64,000 bases of DNA. Origin: Novosphingobium beihaiense (GTDB lineage: Bacteria; Pseudomonadota; Alphaproteobacteria; Sphingomonadales; Sphingomonadaceae). Position 1 is the first letter of the stretch. Every line of letters begins with the position of its first letter. Shown here one piece after another: positions 57,880-64,000 of this stretch. Made by a program: the position numbers and the translations under genes. The notes below the pieces were generated by a model, which worked only from the letters and a program-made list of their open reading frames with translations, did not search any database and was not told where the DNA came from. The stretch lies in assembly GCF_022832375.1 (NCBI RefSeq), contig NZ_JALHLG010000007.1:124001-188000 (forward strand), written 5' to 3'.

Positions 57880-59582
57880 GCAGTCTGGCCCGAAGCGCGG
57901 CGTGCGGCTTCCTCTTCGGCGAGATCCTTTTTCGAGAGTTTGCCGACCATGGTCTTGGGCAGGCTGGTCCGGAATTCGATCGCGCCCGGTATCTCGATCT
58001 TGTTCAGCCGTTCGCGCAGGAAGGCCATCATTGCCTCTTCATCCAGACTGTTCCCTTCGTGCAGCACGATGAATGCCTTGGGGGACTGGCCGCGATAGGG
58101 ATCGGGCACGCCGATCACCGCCGCTTCGGCCACCGCAGGATGCTCGTAGATCGCTTCCTCGATAACCCTGGGATAGACGTTGTAACCCCCGCACAGGATC
58201 ATGTCCTTGATCCTGTCCACCAGGAAGAGATAACCGTCTTCGTCGAGATAGCCAATGTCCCCGGTGCGCAGCGCTCCGTAGATGAACGTGCGTTCTGACG
58301 CTTCCGGCCGGTTCCAGTAGCCTTTCATGACTTGCGGGCCGCGCGCGCAGACTTCGCCTTTCTCGCCCGTTTTGCAGACGTGGTTGGGATCGTCGGGATC
58401 GCGGATTTCCAGCGCAGTGCCGGGGAAGGCCGGGCCGCAGGAATTGTTCTTCACCACGCCGTCCAGCGGATTGCAGGCGATGATCGGGCTGGCTTCGGAG
58501 AGGCCATAGCCTTCCACCACGTTCACGCCGGTCTTCTCCTCGAAGGACTTGCGCACTTCCAATGGCAGCGGCGCGCCGCCCGAGATGCACACGCGCACGC
58601 TGTCGAACTCGCCGTGCAGCGCTTCCTTGTTGAGCGCGGTGTAGAGCGTGGGCACGCCGAAGAACTGCGTGGGTTTGGTGCGCTTGGCGGTGGCGAGGAA
58701 GCTCTTCATCTCGAAGCGCGGCAGCAGGATCATTTCGGCGGCGGTATCGACCGAATAGTTCAGCACTGTCGTCAGCGCGAAGACGTGGAACAGCGGCAGC
58801 ACGCCTAATGTGCGTTCCTGATGATCGGGCATGTGGCCGACATGGGCGATCATCTGCGCCGAGTTCGCGGCGAGATTCTCATGGCTGAGCATCGCGCCCT
58901 TGGGCACGCCGGTGGTGCCGCCGGTATATTGCAGCACGGCCAGATCGTGCGGATCGCGAATGACCGGATCGGGATCGGCATCGCGCGCGATCAGATCGGC
59001 GAAGCGGACATAGCGCAAGTCATGCGGCTCGTGGACGATGTCGCGCCGCTTGAAGAGGAGGAAGGCGCGCCGCTTCATCGAAGGCAGCGCATCGGCGAAG
59101 GGGCACACGATCACGCGGTGCAGCGTATCCTTGCCCACCAGCGGTTCGATCTTCGGCAGGGACAGCGCAAGATCGGTGGTGATCAGGACTTCGGCGCCCG
59201 AATCCTCCACCAGATGCGCCATTTCGCGCTCGGTGTAGAGCGGGTTGAAGTTCACCACGACAGCGCCGATGCGCAGGATCGCGAAATAGCAGACCACGTA
59301 ATAAGGCGTGTTCGGCAGGCACAGGCCGACGCGGGTGCCCTTGGTTACGCCCAGATCCTGAAGGCCGCGCGCGGCCTTGCGGACCAGTTCTCCGATTTCG
59401 GCATAAGTCCACTTGCGGCCCATGAAATCGATCGCGGGCCAGGCGCCGTGGCATTCCACGGCATGGTCGAGCAGATCGGTCAGCAGGCGCGGCGCGATCG
59501 GCGGCATCTCTTCCGGCAGTTGGGAGGAGCAGGAGGAAGTTGCCGGGTGTTTTCCACCGCCGATCGTCACCGCGCCGCCCAT
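57876..59582 (-). CDS. fadD: Long-chain fatty acid--CoA ligase
   Basis: FadD activates exogenous fatty acids with ATP and CoA at the inner membrane. The 568-residue ANL-superfamily enzyme has YTGGTTGVPKGAMLSHENLA (the AMP-binding P-loop), ISGGAPLPLEVRKSFEE, VEGYGLSEASPIIACNPLDG (motif A5), RTGDIGYLDEDGYLFLVDRI (A7/A8) and the late PKTMVGKLSKKDL catalytic lysine region. The start ATG at 59582 shares one base with the fadL stop; an internal ATG at residue 26 (MPPIAPRLL) would drop the leader, and the leader's SSCSSQLPE is not conserved, so the true start could be 59507. It forms an operon with merR and tesB. Confidence 0.92.
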   Translation of the reverse strand: MGGAVTIGGGKHPATSSCSSQLPEEMPPIAPRLLTDLLDHAVECHGAWPAIDFMGRKWTYAEIGELVRKAARGLQDLGVTKGTRVGLCLPNTPYYVVCYFAILRIGAVVVNFNPLYTEREMAHLVEDSGAEVLITTDLALSLPKIEPLVGKDTLHRVIVCPFADALPSMKRRAFLLFKRRDIVHEPHDLRYVRFADLIARDADPDPVIRDPHDLAVLQYTGGTTGVPKGAMLSHENLAANSAQMIAHVGHMPDHQERTLGVLPLFHVFALTTVLNYSVDTAAEMILLPRFEMKSFLATAKRTKPTQFFGVPTLYTALNKEALHGEFDSVRVCISGGAPLPLEVRKSFEEKTGVNVVEGYGLSEASPIIACNPLDGVVKNNSCGPAFPGTALEIRDPDDPNHVCKTGEKGEVCARGPQVMKGYWNRPEASERTFIYGALRTGDIGYLDEDGYLFLVDRIKDMILCGGYNVYPRVIEEAIYEHPAVAEAAVIGVPDPYRGQSPKAFIVLHEGNSLDEEAMMAFLRERLNKIEIPGAIEFRTSLPKTMVGKLSKKDLAEEEAARRASGQTA

Positions 59583-60880
59583 CAGAACGTCACCCGCGCG
59601 CCGAGCGAGAAGACCATCGCGTAAGCATCCGTGAGCGAGCCGTCGACCAGAACCGGCGTCTGCACCGGCGTTCCGGCATAGGCCGCCGTGGGCCGGTCGA
59701 TCGAGGCATCCTTGAACGAGATGTAGGAAGCCGCCGCATCAAGCGTGATGTGGCTGGTGGCGGCATAGCTGGTGCCCGCCGAGAAGTTCCAGCGGTCCGC
59801 ATCCGGCACGCGCGCATCGCGGTTGCCGTCGCGCGTGGGCGTTCCGGCATATTGCACACCGCCGCGCACGGTCCATTTCGGGCTGATGGCGTAGTCTGCA
59901 CCCACCGCATAGCTCCAGCTGTTCTTGTAGTTTTCCGGGATCGATACATTGAGGGGATCGCCCAGATCAATCGAATCGAACTCGCTCCAGCCATAGCGCA
60001 CGACTTGCGCGTTGAGCGTCAGCTTGTTGGTGGCCTTGTAGCGCACGCTGCCGATTGCCATCCACGGGGTGGAATAAGTCGCATGGGTATTGATCGTGCC
60101 GTTCTGCCCGGCCAGCGGGCCCAGCAGGCCCGTGGTTTCCACCGTGCCCTTGAGCTTGTGCTTGATGCTCGACTTGTAGGAGAGGCCGAGCGAGAACGGG
60201 CCGGTGTGATACTGCATGCCGGCCGACCAGCCCACATCCCAGCCCTTGCCCGAAAGCGTCTGGTGGCCGTCCGCCAGCAGGGGAGAGAGGTTGGGCAGGT
60301 AATTGCTCAGCGTGGCGTCGGCATGTTCGATGTTGAGCGCGGCGCCCAGTTTCAGGCCGGGCGTCAGTTCCACCGCCACGGTGGGCTGGATGTCGAACGT
60401 GCGCAGCTTGGTCTTGTCCGCCGAATAGCGTGACCAGCTGTCGGCGGCATAATCGGTGGTGAAGGAATAGGGGGCGGTCACCGCCAGGCCCAGCGCCACT
60501 TTACCGAAGCCATAGGCAATCGCGCCCGAAGGCAGCAGGCCGTTGTTGATCGGGTTCTTTTCCACCGGATCGCCGCCGACTGGCGCCGGGGCCTGTCCCG
60601 GGCGGACGAGGATGGTGCCCTGATCGGAGACTTTGCCGCGCGGCAGGATGGCGCTGGCGTGCACGGCGGCCTCACCGCCTTCCATCCCGGCGATCGAGGC
60701 CGGGTTCCACCAGATCGAATCGACGCCGGTATCGGCAGCCTCGCCCGAGAACGCGCGGCCCTGCGCGCGGACGGACTGTTCCTGCAGATAAAAAGCCTGC
60801 GCATGCGCGGCACCGGCCATGCCAAGAGTCAGGGCCGAAGCCGAGCCCGAAAGCAGGATGCGGGCGGTAACACTATTCAT
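59582..60880 (-). CDS. fadL: FadL-family outer-membrane fatty-acid transporter
   Basis: FadL takes up long-chain fatty acids and other hydrophobic compounds across the outer membrane. The 432-residue protein (MNSVTARILLSGSASALTLG) has a signal peptide ending AHAQA and then the conserved FYLQEQSVRAQGRAFSGEAA and SIWWNPASIAGMEGG hatch sequences, followed by a 14-strand beta-barrel with GLAVTAPYSFTTDYAADSWS and a terminal VFSLGARVTF. It heads the operon with fadD, merR and tesB (fadL stop overlaps the fadD start). Import by FadL and vectorial activation by FadD fit this layout. Confidence 0.9.
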   Translation of the reverse strand: MNSVTARILLSGSASALTLGMAGAAHAQAFYLQEQSVRAQGRAFSGEAADTGVDSIWWNPASIAGMEGGEAAVHASAILPRGKVSDQGTILVRPGQAPAPVGGDPVEKNPINNGLLPSGAIAYGFGKVALGLAVTAPYSFTTDYAADSWSRYSADKTKLRTFDIQPTVAVELTPGLKLGAALNIEHADATLSNYLPNLSPLLADGHQTLSGKGWDVGWSAGMQYHTGPFSLGLSYKSSIKHKLKGTVETTGLLGPLAGQNGTINTHATYSTPWMAIGSVRYKATNKLTLNAQVVRYGWSEFDSIDLGDPLNVSIPENYKNSWSYAVGADYAISPKWTVRGGVQYAGTPTRDGNRDARVPDADRWNFSAGTSYAATSHITLDAAASYISFKDASIDRPTAAYAGTPVQTPVLVDGSLTDAYAMVFSLGARVTF

Positions 60881-60927
60881 TTCAGGGTACTCCCAAAGTC
60901 AGTTTTTCATATTTCCATGCGCTGCCG

Positions 60928-61362
60928 TCACCGCAGCCGGGTCCAGGTCTGCGTCTTGCACAAGGGCCAGACGATGCAGCCCTTGAGTTTCAGGCTGTCC
61001 GGGCCGGTGGGGGTGATCGTGGCCTTGTAGGTGCCGCCGTCCTCGGCGTTGTAGACCCAGCCGCCCGACCACTTGCTGTCCTGCCGCGCGAACCCGCCGA
61101 GCATGGCCAGCCCCTTGACCTTGCGGCTGCGTTTGGACTCGTCCTTGTTGTTCACGTCGCGCAAGTCCGCATCGGCGCGAATGCCGTCGGAGTTGAGCAG
61201 GCGGCCGCAGATCGATTCACCGCAGCGGGTGATTTCGACGATGCCGTGGCGGGTGGGTGTCTGCCATTTGCCCAGAACGGTATCCGGACTGGCAGCGAAA
61301 GCGGGGCTTCCGATGGCAGCAGTGGCAACAAGTACCACGGCCGCGCGTTTCAACACTGTCAT
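60928..61362 (-). CDS. DUF2147-family exported protein
   Basis: A 144-residue secreted protein with a Sec signal peptide (MTVLKRAAVVLVATAAIGSP AFA) and a DUF2147 domain: TVLGKWQTPTRHGIVEITRC, GESICGRLLNSDGIRADADL and WVYNAEDGGTYKATITPTGP, ending with LKLKGCIVWPLCKTQTW. Cysteine pairs (CGESICG; KGCIVWPLCK) suggest two disulfides. The domain is a small lipocalin-like beta-barrel of unknown function found in many proteobacteria. It lies 47 bases upstream of fadL on the same strand, so it could be co-transcribed with the fatty-acid operon. Function remains open. Confidence 0.88.
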   Translation of the reverse strand: MTVLKRAAVVLVATAAIGSPAFAASPDTVLGKWQTPTRHGIVEITRCGESICGRLLNSDGIRADADLRDVNNKDESKRSRKVKGLAMLGGFARQDSKWSGGWVYNAEDGGTYKATITPTGPDSLKLKGCIVWPLCKTQTWTRLR

Positions 61363-61477
61363 GTGCGACCTTTCATTCCTCTCTCGTCATGCCCCTGTTT
61401 TTCCGGGCCGAATACCTCGTGTCAGAGGAGGCGGTCCGGGGCTGATGCATGATGCCTAGCCCAAAATCTGCTTGACG

Positions 61478-61512
61478 TATAGGGAAAGAATTGCACCTAT
61501 AGGGAAGAATTG
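61478..61512. promoter_or_regulatory. Direct repeat upstream of the thiolase gene, candidate operator
   Basis: TATAGGGAAAGAATTG (61478-61493) and TATAGGGAAGAATTG (61498-61512) are direct repeats 20 bases apart, differing by one A. They lie 60-95 bases before the thiolase start and follow a TTGACG (61472-61477). They could be a regulator site or part of the promoter. Unverified. Confidence 0.45.
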
Positions 61513-61571
61513 AGGTGGGCGCCGATACGGCGCTAGAATGGCTACGCCGAGTCCCCCGATGGAGAGAATGC

Positions 61572-62708
61572 ATGCAAAGCGTCGTGATTGCGGGCTACGC
61601 CCGCTCCCCCTTTCACTTGGCCAACAAAGGCGCGCTGGCGCGGGTCCGTCCCGATGACCTGACCGCACAGGTGATTCGCGGGCTGATCGGCAAGACCGGC
61701 GTGAACCCCGCCGAAGTGGAAGATCTGATCGTCGGCTGCGCGTTTCCGGAAGGGGAGCAGGGGCTCAACGTCGCCCGCCTGATCGGGCTGCTGGCGGACC
61801 TGCCGATTTCGGTGGGCGGGATGACCGTGAATCGCTTCTGCGGCTCTTCGATGAGCGCGATCCATTATGCCATGGGCCAGATCGCGGTGGGCGCGGGAGA
61901 GGCCTTCATCTGCGCGGGCGTGGAATCGATGAGCCGGGTGCCGATGATGGGCTTCAATCCCATGCCGAACCCGGAGCTCGCGAAGAAGAGCAGTGTCTAC
62001 ATGAGCATGGGCGAAACGGCCGAGAACGTCGCCAGCGAGTATCAGATCAGCCGCGCCGAACAGGAAGCGCTGGCGGTCGAAAGCCAGAGCCGCGCCGCCG
62101 CTGCGCGCGAGGCGGGCAAGTTCGCCGACGAGATCGTGCCGATCGAAACCAAGGGCGGCACGGTGAGCGAGGACGGCACGATCCGCCCCGGCACGACCGC
62201 TGAGGATCTCGCCGGTCTCAAGCCCGCGTTCGATGCGAACGGTTCGGTCACGGCGGGCACCTCCTCGCCGCTGACGGACGGCGCCAGCGCAGTGCTGGTC
62301 ACGACCGAGGACTATGCGCGCAAGAACAACCTGCCGATCCTCGCCCGCATCAAGGCGGTGAGCATCAGCGGCTGCGCGCCCGAGACGATGGGCCTAGGCC
62401 CGATCCTCTCCAGCCAGAAGGCCTTGGCACGCGCGGGCATCACCGCCGCCGATCTCGACGTGGTGGAACTGAACGAGGCCTTTGCCTCGCAGGCCATTGC
62501 CTGCGTCAGGGATCTGGGGCTCGATATGGCCAAGACCAACATCGATGGCGGCGCGATTGCCATGGGGCACCCGCTCGGCGCGACGGGCGCGCGTATCGTC
62601 GGCAAGGCGGCCTCGCTGCTCAAGCGCGAGGGCGGCAAATATGCGCTCGCCAGCCAGTGCATCGGCGGCGGGCAGGGCATCGCCACCGTGCTGGAGGCGG
62701 TGGAATGA
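61572..62708 (+). CDS. Acetyl-CoA acyltransferase (thiolase)
   Basis: A thiolase that cleaves 3-ketoacyl-CoA in beta-oxidation. The 378-residue protein (ATG 61572, MQSVVIAGYARSPFHLANKG, with GGAGAG upstream) has the acyl-enzyme Cys90 in NRFCGSSMSAIHYAMG, the His in GGAIAMGHPLGATGARIVGK, and the second Cys in ASQCIGGGQGIATV. It is shorter than the usual 390-400 residues, mostly in the loop region, but all motifs are intact. The following dehydrogenase gene overlaps it by four bases (ATGA), the usual fad arrangement. Its regulation is probably linked to the MerR in the facing operon. Confidence 0.92.
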   Translation: MQSVVIAGYARSPFHLANKGALARVRPDDLTAQVIRGLIGKTGVNPAEVEDLIVGCAFPEGEQGLNVARLIGLLADLPISVGGMTVNRFCGSSMSAIHYAMGQIAVGAGEAFICAGVESMSRVPMMGFNPMPNPELAKKSSVYMSMGETAENVASEYQISRAEQEALAVESQSRAAAAREAGKFADEIVPIETKGGTVSEDGTIRPGTTAEDLAGLKPAFDANGSVTAGTSSPLTDGASAVLVTTEDYARKNNLPILARIKAVSISGCAPETMGLGPILSSQKALARAGITAADLDVVELNEAFASQAIACVRDLGLDMAKTNIDGGAIAMGHPLGATGARIVGKAASLLKREGGKYALASQCIGGGQGIATVLEAVE

Positions 62709-64000
62709 GCGATAGCATCAAGAAAGTCTGCGTGATCGGTGCCGGGACCATGGGTGCCGGGATCGCCGCCCAAGTCGCCAATGCCGGAGTGCCCGTGGTG
62801 CTGCTCGATATCGTCCCGAAGGACGGCACGAACCGCAACGCCATTGCCGAAGGCGCGGTCGCGAAAATGCTCAAGATCGAGCCCGCGCCGTTCATGAGCA
62901 AGAGTGCCGCCAAGCTGGTCGAGACCGGCAATATCGAGGATCACCTCGATAAAGTCGCCGAATGCGACTGGGTGATCGAGGCGGTGATCGAACGGCTCGA
63001 CATCAAGCAGGGCCTCTATGCCAAGCTGGAAGCGGTAAAGCGCGACGGCACGGCGGTTTCGTCCAACACCTCGACGATCCCGCTCGCGAACCTCGTCGAA
63101 GGGCGTTCGGAGGCGTTCAAGCGCGATTTTCTGATCACCCACTTCTTCAACCCGCCGCGCTACATGCGGCTGCTGGAGATCGTCACCGGGCCTGACACGG
63201 ATGCAGGCGTGGCCGCGAAAGTGGAGCAGTTCGCGGACGTCGCGATGGGCAAGACGGTGGTCCATGCCAAGGACACCCCGGGTTTCATCGCCAACCGTAT
63301 CGGCACCTACTGGATCCAGCTTGGCATCAACGCCGCCTTCGACATGGGGCTGAGCGTCGAGCTGGCCGATGCCATCGCGGGCAAGGCGATGGGTGTGCCC
63401 AAGACCGGCATTTTCGGCCTTGTCGATCTGGTCGGCATCGATCTGATGCCGCATTTGCAGGCGAGCCTCACCTCCACGCTGCCCCAGGACGATCCCTATC
63501 ACGCGATCGCCCGCACCATGCCGCTGATCGAGAAGATGATCGCGGATGGCTACACCGGCCGCAAGGGCAAGGGCGGGTTCTACCGGCTCAACAAGCAGGC
63601 GGGGCGCCGCAAGGAAGCCATCGATCTGGCCACCGGCGAATATCACGCGGCGATCAAGCCGCAGGGTCCGCGCGGGCCTGCCGCCAAGGGCGATCTCAGG
63701 GCCTTGGCCGAAAGCAAGGGCGATATCGGCTCTTATGCCTGGGCGGTCATGGGCGGCACGCTGGCCTATGCCGCGGCGCTGGTGCCTTCGGCGGCGGCGG
63801 ACGTGGTGGCCATCGATGATGCCATGAAGCTCGGCTACAACTGGAGCGCCGGGCCCTTCGAAATGATCGACAAGCTGGGCGCGAAATATCTCGCCGAGCG
63901 GCTCGAAGCCGAAGGCCAGCCGGTGCCCGAGATGCTGAAAGTGGCGGGCGAGCGCACGTTCTACCGCATCGAGAACGGCAAGCGCCAGTTCCTTGGCCTG
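62705..64000 (+). CDS. 3-hydroxyacyl-CoA dehydrogenase, 3' end cut by window edge
   Basis: The reading frame from ATG 62705 is open to base 64000 (432 codons). It begins VCVIGAGTMGAGIAAQVANA (NAD-binding Rossmann fold), with VIEAVIERLDIKQGLYAKLE, SSNTSTIPLANLVEGRS and THFFNPPRYMRLLEIVTGPD (catalytic His region), then the C-terminal dimerisation domain, KDTPGFIANRIGTYWIQLGI. A second 3HCDH-like segment follows at about 350-420 (IDDAMKLGYNWSAGPFEMID). In sphingomonads such proteins carry an enoyl-CoA hydratase domain after this point, giving about 750-800 residues, so the rest probably lies beyond the window. It forms an operon with the thiolase gene, completing a beta-oxidation pair. Confidence 0.9.
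   Translation, partial: MSDSIKKVCVIGAGTMGAGIAAQVANAGVPVVLLDIVPKDGTNRNAIAEGAVAKMLKIEPAPFMSKSAAKLVETGNIEDHLDKVAECDWVIEAVIERLDIKQGLYAKLEAVKRDGTAVSSNTSTIPLANLVEGRSEAFKRDFLITHFFNPPRYMRLLEIVTGPDTDAGVAAKVEQFADVAMGKTVVHAKDTPGFIANRIGTYWIQLGINAAFDMGLSVELADAIAGKAMGVPKTGIFGLVDLVGIDLMPHLQASLTSTLPQDDPYHAIARTMPLIEKMIADGYTGRKGKGGFYRLNKQAGRRKEAIDLATGEYHAAIKPQGPRGPAAKGDLRALAESKGDIGSYAWAVMGGTLAYAAALVPSAAADVVAIDDAMKLGYNWSAGPFEMIDKLGAKYLAERLEAEGQPVPEMLKVAGERTFYRIENGKRQFLGL

Overview
The window is high-GC alphaproteobacterial DNA, most likely from a sphingomonad (Novosphingobium/Sphingobium type). The evidence is the abundance of TonB-dependent receptors with FecI/FecR regulators, the hisC-tyrA, metX-metW and ftsE-ftsX-ydcF-plsC arrangements, and the intergenic REP-like sequence built on CTTCGACAAGCTCAG. 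The assignment rests on recognition of protein families, not on a database search.

Bases 1-19,330 are mobile DNA stacked at the 3' end of a tRNA-Leu(CAG) gene (19241-19327, minus strand). The left part (1 to about 3,900) is the decayed end of a conjugative element: trbF, a trbL broken by an in-frame stop, a twice-damaged hypothetical gene, and a tyrosine integrase whose C-terminus was lost to a small frameshifting deletion. A degenerate copy of the tRNA 3' end (3877-3900) separates it from a second element of about 15.4 kb (3877-19265). That element carries its own intact integrase, an AlpA-like regulator, a primase-polymerase/SF3 helicase and a large defence cargo: type I restriction-modification (hsdM-hsdS-hsdR) with a DarT-DarG DNA ADP-ribosylation toxin-antitoxin pair between hsdS and hsdR, preceded by an Mrr-like type IV nuclease. 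It has no visible transfer, capsid or packaging gene, so it looks like a phage-satellite-like defence island.

From 19.5 to 33.2 kb the content is mostly core housekeeping: an NDUFA9-like epimerase, a GST, two tandem VOC proteins, metX-GNAT-metW, hisC-tyrA, a transglutaminase-like protein, two orphan small genes, ftsE-ftsX-ydcF-plsC, an MJ0042 zinc-ribbon membrane protein and tRNA-Leu(GAG).

From 33.4 to 40.5 kb lies an iron/siderophore module. An ECF sigma factor, a FecR anti-sigma factor, an STN-containing siderophore receptor and a TonB are on the minus strand. Divergent to them is a small operon with a stand-alone TonB C-terminal domain, an unknown protein and a ferredoxin-NADP reductase; both sides carry Fur-like sites. 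Next come a CaCA exchanger, a lipoprotein, a P-type ATPase, an AraC regulator and a cupin, with two short terminal-inverted-repeat elements between genes.

From 46.4 to 56.6 kb is an inducible outer-membrane uptake locus: two paralogous TonB-dependent receptors, a TauE/SafE exporter, a Tat-signal aminotransferase and an M19 dipeptidase in one apparent operon, with a divergent ECF sigma/FecR pair. I infer import and periplasmic processing of a peptide-like, possibly sulfur-containing, substrate. The window ends with a fatty-acid module: fadL-fadD-merR-tesB on the minus strand, and a thiolase plus the start of a 3-hydroxyacyl-CoA dehydrogenase on the plus strand.
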